Notes: generated by a model not told the origin, from the letters alone. Shown: positions 17,745-27,000, numbered from the stretch's first letter. The stretch is 64,000 bases of DNA from an uncultured Collinsella sp. (GCA_900540855.1 UQHK01000004.1:1-64000); one strand, 5' to 3'. Translations and numbers: made by a program.

Positions 17745-20174
17745 CTATTTAATCAAAACAACCGATTGCCGAACCTCTCCTTTGTTCGCATTGTTAAAGC
17801 AGGGTCCGATTAAATTCCCAGGCAGAATTTGATGCCACATTTTATTGTCATGCGGATTATCTCCCCAGAAGAGCCCAATATGACAGTCGATTGATCCGTC
17901 AGTCTTAAAGAAGATAATATCTCCCTTTTGAGCATAACCACTATTTAGCATATCTTGGACAGTACGGAACTCATACATTTTGCATCCCAAATCTCGAGCA
18001 TAGCCATACCATCTCCAAGCGTTAATATAGCCGCCACCGCCTGGCCCCCCAGCCCAAGGAGAGTGATTATTATTCTGCGCAATACGATTGACATCGCCAC
18101 CAACCGCAGCATAAGCATGAGCCACGAAGCCAGTGCAATTCATGCCAGTATAGCCATCCCATCTCGGGGCACCTTTTGGGTAAAGGCAACTATCATAGGA
18201 GAAGCCACCGGAATATCTCGTTCCTAAATAATAGCCATCAAATTGATGCGACGTAAGCCAAGTGACGAGTCCAATACGACTAACCCCCAAAACCGTTGAG
18301 CTGCCAAATGGGTTGTAGTAAATCTGAGTCGACTTCGACTGGAGAGCGCCATCAGGAAGCAAGACATCGCAGTAAAGATCGTAATAGCCATCTTGCAATC
18401 CAAGTGCAGAGGGATTGAAATAAGCGTCATTCACACTGGAAAATTCTTTTAGAACACCCCATTTACTCCAGTCGGACTTGGCCCAAACAAATTTAAACTG
18501 AAATTGCCCAGATTTTTCAGCTGCAAGCGTTCCCAAATCAGCTCGAACTCCCCAAGAATTATTGCCATCAGTCGAAATTGCAGTAATCCTCGAGAAATCC
18601 CAACAGCTAATGATTGTTCTTTTTGTTTGGACAACTCCATCTGACCCCGAAACGTCACAGATCAATTCATAGTCTCCGGCGTCTTTTGGAGCCCATTGCA
18701 AGTGTGAACTTGTGCCCTGTTGAGCAACGCCCCAGTCAGCCCAATTATTCTTATTCCAGACGAACTTATACTGTAAGTAATTAGTATCACCCGAGCATCT
18801 GACATCGATCTCAGTGCTTTCATTAGGCCTGACAAGCGTTGCAGAAGAACTCAAGGACTCGTAATTCCACTTCTCGGAGCCAATCGAGCATTCAGTCTTC
18901 GAGGTCATCGTCTGATCGTTGGCCTCATCAATAACATCAACAAAAACGGTGACAGCGCCAGATTTATCGACTCTCCAGTCAATTGAGGATTTACCTCTGC
19001 CGGAGTCAATCACACCCCATTCAGCCCAGTTGTTCCGCATCCAAACATATTTGTATGAAATCTGATTATTCTTTCGGATGGTAATCCGAGGTGTAATTGA
19101 AAGCGTATCCCCTACGCACAAATTGGATGAATCAGATTTCAAATCTATTGAAGTGAAGTTAGATAGATTTCTCTCCACCCTGACGGGGAACCTCCAGGTC
19201 CTCACGTTGCCGGCCGAATCGACGGCGTCGACCAAGATGTTGACGTCGCCGGCGACCTCCGGCACCCAATCGCAGGAGGCCTCGGGCCCGAGCTGGCGGA
19301 TGGTGCCCCACCTGGACCAGCCGCCCTGCTCCCAGACGAACTTATAGCGGACCGAGCCCGAGTTGCCGGACGCGGTCAGGCCGAGCGAGCAGCGGTCGCC
19401 CAGGAGAGGAGACCCGCCATCGGACGCCTTGGCCGAGAGGCCGTCGACGGAGTAGTCCTCTGAGATGCGAACGGGGAGTCTTGACGTCGACGTGAGCCCG
19501 CCGACCGTGACGTCGGCATAAAGAGTATAGGAGCCGGAAGACGGGGGCGTCCAGGTACAGGCGGCGGACTCAGATGCTGCCTGGATGACGCCCCACTTGG
19601 ACCATGAGCCCCGTTCCCAAAGGAATTTAATCTTTGCGCCGGGAGCCGCGGCGGCGGAGATATCGACCTTCATTCCACCGCTCCACTCGAGCGTATCCCC
19701 GCCGCTCACGGAAAGGCGACAGGCATCCACCCTGACGGGGAACCTCCAGGTCCTCACGTTGCCGGCCGAATCGACGGCGTCGACCAAGATGTTGACGTCG
19801 CCGGCGACCTCCGGCACCCAATCGCAGGAGGCCTCGGGCCCGAGCTGGCGGATGGTGCCCCACCTGGACCAGCCGCCCTGCTCCCAGACGAACTTATAGC
19901 GGACCGAGCCCGAGTTGCCGGACGCGGTCAGGCCGAGCGAGCAGCGGTCGCCCAGGAGAGGAGACCCGCCATCGGACGCCTTGGCCGAGAGGCCGTCGAC
20001 GGAGTAGTCCTCTGAAACCGGCGAAGTTGCACTTAAATCATCGGCCCGTGTTGAATCTTCAATCTGTGATGGAGACAGGCCCGCTTCACTCAAACCAAAG
20101 CAAGGAGTTACGGCCAAACAGAAATAAAAGAAGAAAAAAGCGACACGGACAGCCTTACTTCTAAAGAAATGCAT
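17745..20174 (-). CDS. secreted NlpC/P60-like cell-wall hydrolase with six Trp-rich modules
   Basis: An 809-residue secreted protein. MHFFRSKAVRVAFFFF opens a signal peptide. Then come six modules of ~90 residues, each with a core like KFVWEQGGWSRWG (variants KFLWERGSWSKWG, KYVWMRNNWAEWG, KFVWNKNNWADWG, KFVWAKSDWSKWG). The C-terminal ~190 residues contain MNCTGFVAHA and CHIGLFWGD, the Cys and His of NlpC/P60-type endopeptidases. The modules probably bind wall or glycan. ATG 20174 is chosen over a frame reaching 20237 because GGGGAGG lies 7 bases upstream and a signal peptide begins here. Modules 1 and 3 are encoded by identical 290-bp DNA. The cluster context suggests wall remodelling linked to glycan export. 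Confidence 0.82.
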   Translation of the reverse strand: MHFFRSKAVRVAFFFFYFCLAVTPCFGLSEAGLSPSQIEDSTRADDLSATSPVSEDYSVDGLSAKASDGGSPLLGDRCSLGLTASGNSGSVRYKFVWEQGGWSRWGTIRQLGPEASCDWVPEVAGDVNILVDAVDSAGNVRTWRFPVRVDACRLSVSGGDTLEWSGGMKVDISAAAAPGAKIKFLWERGSWSKWGVIQAASESAACTWTPPSSGSYTLYADVTVGGLTSTSRLPVRISEDYSVDGLSAKASDGGSPLLGDRCSLGLTASGNSGSVRYKFVWEQGGWSRWGTIRQLGPEASCDWVPEVAGDVNILVDAVDSAGNVRTWRFPVRVERNLSNFTSIDLKSDSSNLCVGDTLSITPRITIRKNNQISYKYVWMRNNWAEWGVIDSGRGKSSIDWRVDKSGAVTVFVDVIDEANDQTMTSKTECSIGSEKWNYESLSSSATLVRPNESTEIDVRCSGDTNYLQYKFVWNKNNWADWGVAQQGTSSHLQWAPKDAGDYELICDVSGSDGVVQTKRTIISCWDFSRITAISTDGNNSWGVRADLGTLAAEKSGQFQFKFVWAKSDWSKWGVLKEFSSVNDAYFNPSALGLQDGYYDLYCDVLLPDGALQSKSTQIYYNPFGSSTVLGVSRIGLVTWLTSHQFDGYYLGTRYSGGFSYDSCLYPKGAPRWDGYTGMNCTGFVAHAYAAVGGDVNRIAQNNNHSPWAGGPGGGGYINAWRWYGYARDLGCKMYEFRTVQDMLNSGYAQKGDIIFFKTDGSIDCHIGLFWGDNPHDNKMWHQILPGNLIGPCFNNANKGEVRQSVVLIK
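19174..19463 (-). repeat. 290-bp direct repeat, copy A
   Basis: Read base by base, this block appears identical to 19726-20015. It encodes part of a Trp-rich module in the hydrolase gene and is clearly GC-richer than the surrounding coding sequence. Offset between copies is 552 bases, so recombination would remove about two modules in frame (552 = 3 x 184). Confidence 0.9.
19726..20015 (-). repeat. 290-bp direct repeat, copy B
   Basis: Second copy of the block at 19174-19463, with no difference seen. It encodes the first Trp-rich module, just after the signal peptide region. Confidence 0.9.
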
Positions 20175-20301
20175 ATAGAACCTCCCCGATAGTTCACTCC
20201 AACATAATATTGCTAGCAAGTAACAATTTAAGGCCAAGATTTACCATACAAGTAAGGTCGACTACAACCAGCGCAGTCGACCTAGAGAATTCATATTGAT
20301 A

Positions 20302-22962
20302 TTAGCCAATTAAAGAAATAATGCGCGCAATATTCTGACCATATGTGTCACCCGGAACAGCCCAGCGGCCGTTTAAATCTTCCAAATATGGCGCAACTCC
20401 GAGAAAACCCTTAGACTGAAGGACTTCATATCGAGGATCCACACAAGTGTTATTCAACGCCGCACCAGTAGCATATCCTTTAAGATGCTGGACTTGGGCA
20501 AGCAAGCCCTGATATACATCGTCAAATCTAGCGCCTCCCGATTGTTGATTGACGGCGCCCAGTCCGGCGAAATTGCACTGATTCGGCTTTACGGAACCTC
20601 CAAATTGCAACCATCCAGTCTCAAGCATAGCCTGAGCAAAAACAACTTCCGGACGAACCCCTTCAGAAACAGCGGCTTCAACAATTAATGAACAAAAATC
20701 ACGAATAGTAGGTGCTCCCTTTGAAACAAATTCGTCTGAGGGATATGTATGTCCTGTTGATTCATATAAGTTCACCATAGCATCAACTGAAGTCTGCAGA
20801 CTTCCCATAATTGGAGTACCCTCCACCGTGACCTTGCGGGTCAGGTGCCTCTCGGCGGAGCCGTCGATCACGTCGAGGTAGACGGTGTACTCGCCCGGCT
20901 CGGTCGGGGTCCACTCGCAGGAGGAGGAAGCGGAGGGCTGCTGGGCGACGCCCCACTTGGCCCAGCCGCCCTTCTCCCAGACGAACTTGTACTTGAGGCC
21001 GGAGGCGTCGCCGGACACCTTGGCCTGCAGCTTGACCGGCTTGCCGCAGCGGGCGTCGCCCGAGACTTCGAGCGACTCGACGGAGCAGCGCTCGCCGACC
21101 GTGACCTTGCGGGTCAGGTGCCTCTCGGCGGAGCCGTCGATCACGTCGAGGTAGACGGTGTACTCGCCCGGCTCGGTCGGGGTCCACTCGCAGGAGGAGG
21201 AAGCGGAGGGCTGCTGGGCGACGCCCCACTTGGCCCAGCCGCCCTTCTCCCAGACGAACTTGTACTTGAGGCCGGAGGCGTCGCCGGACACCTTGGCCTG
21301 CAGCTTGACCGGCTTGCCGCAGAGGGCGGAGCCCGAGACTTCGAGCGACTCAAGAGACCAATTAACAACTTTGTATTTAGAAGTGCTAGTCACATATCCA
21401 TTGGAGTCAATGACATCAGCATAGATCTCATATTCACCAGCCTGGGGCAGGGTCCAAGAAATCGACGGCGAAGTTAAGTCTTGACCGATTACACCCCAAT
21501 TGGAATCACTCCAATCAGACCCAGCCCTATGCCAAACAAACTTATATCTAAGGCCATCAGTCTTGCCGCTAACATTTACACCGATTTTTACCGTTGACCC
21601 CGCATGTCCCAGTTCTTCCGAGAAGGAAATTCCATTGACGGAGTAGGGATGCGGGAACTGCGCGATGATTGCGGCAGCGTCGGCCTCTCCAAGACGACGG
21701 CAGCCATCATCCGAGAAATAGTTGGCCACATCACCGTAATTCGAGATAAAGCCATGTTCGATAAGAATGCCGGGGATTCCCTGCTCGCGAGCGCAACGGA
21801 TAACGGCGAACTCGTCGCCTACCTCCATTTGAAATACGCCGCGGTATGTTAGTCCCATAGCAGCAAGGTTGTTCATGACCTTGTTGGCAAGCTCAACAGA
21901 GACCTGCGTGTAGTCGGTGCCATTTGCGGTAGGAGCATAAACTTCTGCGCCGTGAGCTCCAGAAGACCCAGAGTTGATGTGAAAGCTAACAAAGGCCTGC
22001 GCGCCCTGATCAATGCAGCGCTGTACGCGATAAAGATAATCATTGCTGGGATAGTAGCCAGACTGCTCGCGCGCAAGAACGATCTTAAAGCCGTAAGCTT
22101 CAAGTTTATTTTTGCAGGCTGTCATGATCTTCCAGGTAAGGTCGGCTTCACTCTTGCCATTTCCCTGCGCGCCGGAATCAACTCCACCATGACCGGCATC
22201 AAGTGCAATCACCCCAACATTGCGCGCGGAGCGCTCAGCGTAGGTAGATATGCCATCAGGCGAATCAGCGCATTCCAATGCCTGCTGAATCGACTGGGCC
22301 TCAACGGCATTACCATCGCCGTCCGCATAGTAAACAGAAGTGCCCTCAGAGCTCACGGAGCTATCAACAACCGTAAACGAATAATTCCTGTCAGAGAGAT
22401 CCACTACATGTTCAGTGCCATCACCCTGCAAAACGTAGGTTATCGAAGTCAAAAAATAAGTATTGGATTTCAACGTCGAGCCAAATACAAAAGCAGCCGA
22501 ATTACCAGCTGATTCAGATGCAACCGTGGTTCCCTGTACTCCATTGGCGCTTACATAGCTAAGCATTGCGGAAGCAAGGGTGTCGCCGTCATCGGGAGTA
22601 GCAAAGGCGACAACCTGGTCAGTCCCACCGGCAAGGCTCGGGTAGGCAAGATATACATATTGGAAAGAGGAATCGACCGGTTCAGCCTGCTGATGGTTCT
22701 CAGATACATCAACGCCAAAATCCTCATCAGCCAATTCGTCAACGTTCGTTGCCGGCGATGAATCCTCAGCAGCGTCGACATCGACAGAACCCGCATCACG
22801 CGAGGCCACGCCATCATCGTCTGCAGTCGCAACGTCCACGGCAGCGTCCGCAGACGGGACGTTGCTCACAGCGTAGACAGCAGTCACAGGACCTATCAAG
22901 GGTGAAATGGTCAAAAGACCAGCAAGAGAAAAAGCTGTTGAGGCACGCAATGCCTTTTTCAT
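20302..22962 (-). CDS. secreted N-acetylmuramoyl-L-alanine amidase with glucosaminidase domain
   Basis: An 886-residue bifunctional wall hydrolase. A signal peptide (MKKALRASTAFSLAGLLTIS) is followed by an acidic linker and an unassigned region. An Amidase_3 domain starts near residue 250: LDAGHGGVDSG and SFHINSG supply zinc histidines, KSEADLT a zinc glutamate and ILIEHGF the catalytic glutamate. Three modules with KFVWEKGGWAKWG-type cores follow, like those in the neighbouring hydrolase. The last ~160 residues match glucosaminidase (VFAQAMLETGW, NFAGLGA). It would cut both the stem peptide amide bond and the glycan strand. ATG 22962 has a GGGGG site upstream. Modules 2 and 3 come from a 254-bp tandem DNA duplication. 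Confidence 0.9.
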   Translation of the reverse strand: MKKALRASTAFSLAGLLTISPLIGPVTAVYAVSNVPSADAAVDVATADDDGVASRDAGSVDVDAAEDSSPATNVDELADEDFGVDVSENHQQAEPVDSSFQYVYLAYPSLAGGTDQVVAFATPDDGDTLASAMLSYVSANGVQGTTVASESAGNSAAFVFGSTLKSNTYFLTSITYVLQGDGTEHVVDLSDRNYSFTVVDSSVSSEGTSVYYADGDGNAVEAQSIQQALECADSPDGISTYAERSARNVGVIALDAGHGGVDSGAQGNGKSEADLTWKIMTACKNKLEAYGFKIVLAREQSGYYPSNDYLYRVQRCIDQGAQAFVSFHINSGSSGAHGAEVYAPTANGTDYTQVSVELANKVMNNLAAMGLTYRGVFQMEVGDEFAVIRCAREQGIPGILIEHGFISNYGDVANYFSDDGCRRLGEADAAAIIAQFPHPYSVNGISFSEELGHAGSTVKIGVNVSGKTDGLRYKFVWHRAGSDWSDSNWGVIGQDLTSPSISWTLPQAGEYEIYADVIDSNGYVTSTSKYKVVNWSLESLEVSGSALCGKPVKLQAKVSGDASGLKYKFVWEKGGWAKWGVAQQPSASSSCEWTPTEPGEYTVYLDVIDGSAERHLTRKVTVGERCSVESLEVSGDARCGKPVKLQAKVSGDASGLKYKFVWEKGGWAKWGVAQQPSASSSCEWTPTEPGEYTVYLDVIDGSAERHLTRKVTVEGTPIMGSLQTSVDAMVNLYESTGHTYPSDEFVSKGAPTIRDFCSLIVEAAVSEGVRPEVVFAQAMLETGWLQFGGSVKPNQCNFAGLGAVNQQSGGARFDDVYQGLLAQVQHLKGYATGAALNNTCVDPRYEVLQSKGFLGVAPYLEDLNGRWAVPGDTYGQNIARIISLIG
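20825..21078 (-). repeat. 254-bp tandem duplication, copy A
   Basis: Matches 21098-21351 with only a few differences near one end (CGGGCGTCG against AGGGCGGAG). Offset 273 bases = 91 codons, one module. It is GC-rich within an otherwise more AT-rich gene. Confidence 0.9.
21098..21351 (-). repeat. 254-bp tandem duplication, copy B
   Basis: Partner of 20825-21078, encoding the preceding Trp-rich module of the amidase. Slippage or recombination between the copies would add or remove exactly one module. Confidence 0.9.
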
Positions 22963-23376
22963 ATCGAATCCCCCGTCACAAATAATGTTACTAAGAGAAG
23001 ATTATCTTACAATCCCCTCTGCATCGGAAGTCCAGTTATTCGAAGCGCGGGAATTGTTATAAAGGCAGACAGAAACCTGCTCTTATAAAAAGCAGGTTAC
23101 ATTCTCAGCAAACTTTTGTTTTTTCGTCCTTCCATGGACACAGTGTTAGCTCTAGTTTTTGAAGCAATTGGCAGCGCCCCAAACAGCGCAAGTGCAAGTG
23201 ACACGAAAATCCACTGAAACACGCAATTCGTTTAAGCACGTGGCGGACGACGAAAGCATGTACACAGCCGCGAAATACAGCAAAATGCCCCAATGTTTCG
23301 CTTGCATCAGAGGCGTCTGGGGCTTCATCGACAGTGAAACCTGGCTAACGCATTCAAGAAAAGCAGAGCGTGATCT
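22963..23376. other. intergenic region with hairpin and dispersed 53-bp repeat
   Basis: About 410 bases without a convincing gene. It holds the amidase promoter region, a hairpin with 8-bp arms AACCTGCT/AGCAGGTT (23074-23098) with no T-run on either side, and one copy of the 53-bp repeat (23282-23334). A rightward open frame (23159-23554) runs through but is mostly low-plausibility sequence apart from the repeat. Confidence 0.4.
23282..23334. repeat. 53-bp dispersed repeat, copy 1
   Basis: Matches 29464-29516 at 48 of 53 positions in the same orientation. Outer arms GCCCCA/TGGGGC and inner CGC/GCG can pair. Read rightward it encodes MPQCFACIRG then V-WGF. Copies sit near both ends of the accessory island. 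Confidence 0.8.
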
Positions 23377-23589
23377 TCATGAATCAAACACCAGTAAGCA
23401 ACGCTCGCACGCGTCTTTGAATCTTCTAATGAGCAGAAGAGAGGGATCTAGGAGAGACCTAATAGTTCTTGGAATCTGGGAATCATCGAACTCACCATCT
23501 TTAAACAAGAGAGAATCATATAGCTTCTTATCGTACCGTCTCGAAAAGATATGAGTGACCAGATGCACATCGTGGCCTTTGAAATACAA
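23377..23589 (-). pseudogene. fragment, possible glycosyltransferase N-terminal piece
   Basis: A leftward frame of 70 codons from a TTG, reading YFKGHDVHLVTHIFSRRYDKK. The GHDVHLVTH stretch resembles the early part of GT4 enzymes, but no start codon with ribosome site is visible, and the frame stops after ~70 residues. Just upstream (23600-23690) another frame ends in GFLIGAVVMLLNL, a possible membrane-protein C-terminus. Both look like glycan-cluster leftovers cut by the IS insertion. Assignment is tentative. Confidence 0.35.
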
Positions 23590-23688
23590 TCTTCGTCCCT
23601 TAAAGATTCAGCAACATAACAACCGCCCCAATCAAAAAACCGAGATAGCCCCGGCTGATAATCAAAGAGGCGGTTGGATTGGCAACAC

Positions 23689-24071
23689 CTATTTGGACGA
23701 TTCCGGGAGGGACAGCCCCGCCTCCCTGAACTCGACCGGCGGCATGTAGCCCAGCGTCGAGTGGATCCTGAAATTGTTGCACCAGTGCACGTAGTCCGAG
23801 AGTTTGACCCGGAGCTCGCGCGTCGTGCCGAACGTCTCGCGGTGGACGAGCTCGGCCTTCAGTATCCTGTTGGTCGACTCGTCGACGGCGTTGTCGTAGG
23901 GGCAGCCCATGGCCGACAGCGACCTCTCTATGCCGAAGGCCTCGAGCATCAGGTCGATCTCGGCGTTGTCGAACTCGCTGCCGCGGTCCGTGTGGAAGAC
24001 CTCGATGTCCGAGATCGGGAAGGAGAGCGTCGCGAACGCCGACCTGACCAGCCGGGCGTCCTTTGTGTTCT
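23689..24071 (-). pseudogene. IS3-family transposase orfB, C-terminal fragment
   Basis: About 125 residues of an integrase-core transposase: KDARLVRSAFATLSF, then IEVFHTDRGSEFDN (second catalytic Asp), PYDNAVDESTNRILKAEL (catalytic Glu) and RIHSTLGYMPPVEFR, the usual C-terminal end. The first half, including the first Asp, is missing. It abuts the orfB of another element at about 24071. Confidence 0.75.
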
Positions 24072-24791
24072 GGTGGCGAAGCTCCTGCGGTGGTACATTT
24101 CATTTTTCAGCGTCGCAAAGAACGACTCTGCGACGGCGTTGTCGTGGCAGTTGCCGGTACGGCTGCAAGAGAGGCGCACATGGTTGCCCCTGGCCCACTC
24201 AGCGAGCTTGCGGCTGGTGTACTGCGCCCCCTTGTCCGAGCGGAATATGGCGTTCTCTGCCACGTACCCGCGCGCACGCGCGCTCTCGAGGGCGCTGACG
24301 ACGATATCGGCGGTCATGCGCTCGGACAGCGACCAGCCCACGAACATGCGGGTGTTCAGGTCGATCACCGTCGACAGGTAGAGCCAGCCCTGGCCGGTGC
24401 GCAGGTAGGTGATGTCGCCGACGAGCTTGTAGGTGGGCACCGGGCTCGTGAAGTCCCGCCTGATCAGGTCGGGCCTTGGCTTGGCGTCCCTGTCGGGGAC
24501 CGTCGTCCTCTTCGACTTGTACGGCGTGCAGCCGCGGATCCCCAGCTCGCGCATGCACTTGCGCACACGGTACAGCGTGATGCCGCGCAGGCCGTCGGGC
24601 AGGAAGCACTTCACGAACCGCGCGCCGAAGCGCCTGTCGGACTCGAGCCACACGCGCCGCACGGCGTCGCGCGCCTCGGACCAGTCGTCGACGGGGCAGC
24701 CGTTGGAAACCCAGCTGCAGTGGCCCGACCGGCTTACCCCCAGCACCTTGGCCATCATCGCCACCGTGAAGTTGCCCTTCTCCGCCTCCAT
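24072..24791 (-). pseudogene. IS3-family transposase orfB, 3' truncated
   Basis: Integrase-core transposase starting MEAEKGNFTVAMMAKVLGVSRSG, with GDITYLRTGQGWLYL (first Asp), FRSDKGAQYTS (second Asp) and HDNAVAESFFATLKNE (Glu), so all three DDE residues are present. After RRSFATR the frame leaves the family sequence and reads arginine/serine-rich nonsense, because DNA of another element begins. Upstream, the expected -1 frameshift from orfA at A6G meets a TAG before this frame, so the fusion product is also damaged. Confidence 0.8.
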
Positions 24792-24845
24792 GAGCCTGTA
24801 CCTGGCTAGAGTGCCTGCTCTTTGGCGAAGAAGGCCGCGGCTTTT

Positions 24846-25094
24846 TTAGGAACGCGTTCTCCGCCTCGAGCTCGCGTATGCGCTTCCTCGCCTCGCGAAG
24901 CTCGCGCTCCTCGGCCCTCGGGTCGGGCTCGCCCCCCCCAACTCGCGCTTGCGCTTGAGCACCCAGTCGTTCACCGTCTTGGGGTTGAGCCCGAGCTCCC
25001 CGCAGACCTGGGTTATGGGGCGCCCCGTGGAGATGACGTAGTCGGCTGTCTCCCGCCTGAACTCGTCGGTGTACTTCTTCTGATTGGCGACCAT
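24846..25094 (-). pseudogene. IS3-family orfA, frameshifted
   Basis: Helix-turn-helix protein starting MVANQKKYTDEFRRETADYV, with GRPITQVCGELGLNPKTVNDWV. After KRKRELGG the frame goes wrong at an eight-G tract (24942-24949); in another frame the expected leucine-zipper sequence continues as RELREARKRIRELEAENAFLKK up to the A6G slippery site near 24842. One base gained or lost in the G tract explains it. Confidence 0.75.
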
Positions 25095-25165
25095 GAGGCA
25101 ATCCTTCCGTCCATCGGCTTGAATGCAGTCTAGGGCATCGCGGCCACACGATCCCTCCAGCCCGC

Positions 25166-25357
25166 GTGTCCGAAAAAACGATACAGGTCAGAGGTCGCCC
25201 CGCGACGCGGCGCCACGCGACGAAGTGCAACCGCAGGCTGATCGACCGCAGGGAGGCCATGGCCGCCGCCGGCAAGAGGCCGTGCATGGCCAACTGCGCC
25301 ACGGCGCGCGAGATGGCGTGCTGGGTGTGGGCCATAGCCGGGATGGCGGCGGCGTAG
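25166..25357 (+). pseudogene. possible IS110-type transposase C-terminal remnant
   Basis: Sixty-odd codons reading RGRPATRRHATKCNRRLID and ANCATAREMACWVWAIAGM before a stop. This ending resembles that of some IS110/IS116 transposases in Coriobacteria as remembered, but the piece is short and could belong to another element. No catalytic region is present. Confidence 0.3.
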
Positions 25358-25611
25358 CGCGCCGCCGCCCCCGGACACGGGTTCCGACCCCGGCGCGCGC
25401 CGCGCTCGAGGCCGTTGGGAGGCCATCCGAGTCCCTTTTCTGGGCGGCGGGAGACCGCCATGCCCGCATAAAGACTCCGATTTCGCCGCGAGGCCCCCAG
25501 CCGTAGCAACGAAATGCGCAGCCGAGAAGGCCACGCGCGGATATTAGAATGCCGAACGTGCGTCGAGCAGACACGCCCTCCAGCGGCGCGGTCGCAGGGT
25601 GAAGATAGGTA

Positions 25612-25656
25612 GGCCCGGCCGTGCGCGGTAGCTCCGCGGGCGGCCGGGCCGGTTTT
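25612..25656 (+). terminator. rho-independent terminator-like hairpin
   Basis: Arms GGCCCGGCCG (25612-25621) and CGGCCGGGCC (25641-25650) with a 19-base loop, then GGTTTT on the plus strand. It may have ended the transcript of the transposase remnant upstream. Confidence 0.55.
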
Positions 25657-25764
25657 GCCTCTTGGCAATGTTCAACTCATATTAAAAGGGAGGAGTCGAC
25701 TGATCGGCCCCTCCCACGGCGTTTCGCCGTTTCTCTCTGCACATATTAGCACACGGAAGGAACG

Positions 25765-26766
25765 TCACCGCTTGCGCCCGTAGCCATCGATGAACCCCTC
25801 AATAAATCCGTATTTCTGCCGGTCACCGCTTCCGACGATCATCATGTACGTATCAACCCCGACAGCGCTCTCGAGCTTCTCGAGCTCCCGCAGGCATTTC
25901 CGAAGAAAATCTCTGGAACGCTTCTTCTGATGCGTTAGCAAGGTCAATAGGTAGGCCAGGAGAACGATGTAGTCGATTATGGAATTGAAATTCAACCTGT
26001 ACCCGATAGAAAGATCCTCATCGAGAAGCTCGCCAACCGCGGCCAGGTTTCTGTCGGTCTTGGGATACTTAACCGATTGGCTGAACCTCGAATCAAATAC
26101 CGCCCCGTTATGGGCGACCGCGTTCCTTAAGGGACGAATCGTCTCGACGATGTTGATGACGATGCCGGGGTTCGCATGTAAGAGACCTAGGTCGCTTGCG
26201 ATATCGGCGAGGATTTCATCGGGAAGGCTTCTGCATACGCTTGTGAGATCGCCGAGGGTCATCACCTCGAAAATGCTCCAAACGGGCGCGTCATCGTCGC
26301 GATCGACATAATGCTTCACGAGATCGTTTTTGTAACTCCGTCTCACGATGTTCTGAAGCTGGCTCTTGAGCTTGAGCTTTTCCCCCATCTGCCCGTTCAC
26401 GACCCTTCCGTTGACATCCCTGCATGTCCGGAGGCCGCGCTTTAAGAAGGTCGCCAGCCCGGGGTCCTCTATGTTCTCAAGTATTCTGGCCAAGACTATG
26501 TTTTTAACCGCCGTTTCGATGAACATTATCTCCGGGTAGATTGCAGCCTTGATGGCGGAATCGAACCCGTATATGTCCATGAGTGCATCGAACGAAGGGA
26601 GGGGGAGCGCATTTTTGGGCTTTCGGACAAACCGGAAGCCTTTATAGCCATGGAAATAGCCCATGTTTCTCAGCAGTATCTTTCTGTCGCTCCCCCGCAA
26701 ATCCTCCATACCGTGATTCGTCCTCATGTGCTTCATGAGGGAATTGATGCTCATGCCCTTCTTCAT
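25765..26766 (-). CDS. Abi-family (Abi_2) abortive-infection HEPN protein
   Basis: A 333-residue protein of the AbiD/AbiF type. The N-terminus (INSLMKHMRTNHGM, then LLRNMGYFHGYKGFRF) and middle (IYGFDSAIKAAIYPEIMFIETAVKN) fit Abi_2. RPLRNAVAHN near residue 225 is the R-x4-6-H motif of HEPN ribonucleases. Such proteins block phage growth, probably by cutting RNA, when infection is sensed. ATG 26766 follows GGGAGG by 4 bases. It stands alone among IS remnants. The family call is firm; a defence role here is inferred from homologues. Confidence 0.85.
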   Translation of the reverse strand: MKKGMSINSLMKHMRTNHGMEDLRGSDRKILLRNMGYFHGYKGFRFVRKPKNALPLPSFDALMDIYGFDSAIKAAIYPEIMFIETAVKNIVLARILENIEDPGLATFLKRGLRTCRDVNGRVVNGQMGEKLKLKSQLQNIVRRSYKNDLVKHYVDRDDDAPVWSIFEVMTLGDLTSVCRSLPDEILADIASDLGLLHANPGIVINIVETIRPLRNAVAHNGAVFDSRFSQSVKYPKTDRNLAAVGELLDEDLSIGYRLNFNSIIDYIVLLAYLLTLLTHQKKRSRDFLRKCLRELEKLESAVGVDTYMMIVGSGDRQKYGFIEGFIDGYGRKR

Positions 26767-27000
26767 CGAACCTCCCTTGGCCTCCTTCTAGGAAATTATA
26801 TCCCAGCCCGCCTCGACGGGGCGAGCCTGTCGTTGGCGCCGGCCTATTTGTGTTTGTTAACGTCGTGATTGCGGGTTTGGTCACATCCGATTTTCAGAAT
26901 TGAGCACGATAGTTTTTCGGTTTTGAGCACGGCCACGCCGACCAGACCGCATGCCTTAACGTTGTCGGTGCGTCGTATCGGCAACGAGCAAAGGCAGGAG

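Larger units (their letters stand above)
23640..25130 (-). mobile_element. composite IS3-family remnant
   Basis: GC-rich block with an orfA-like and an orfB-like gene, followed by a second, unrelated-frame orfB C-terminal fragment. Two different IS3-type elements seem joined near 24071, by insertion or deletion. Frameshifts in orfA and a missing orfB end mean it is probably unable to move by itself. Terminal inverted repeats were not resolved by eye. Confidence 0.7.
25131..25764. other. GC-rich accessory DNA with transposase remnant and terminator
   Basis: No intact gene. It includes a rightward tail resembling an IS110-type transposase end (25166-25357), open frames on both strands that look like GC-rich noise, and a strong hairpin with T-run at 25612-25656. 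Confidence 0.35.

Noticed and set aside
20825..21351. The tandem repeats as a CRISPR-like array
   Set aside because: Units are 273 bp, in frame and protein-coding, without unique spacers.
24836..24848. Working programmed -1 frameshift in the IS3 remnant
   Set aside because: The A6G slippery site is present, but the shifted frame reaches TAG before joining orfB, and orfA is already out of frame upstream.
25188..25574. Overlapping open frames on both strands
   Set aside because: Arginine/alanine-rich, no ribosome sites; only the short transposase-like tail on the plus strand is kept, at low confidence.
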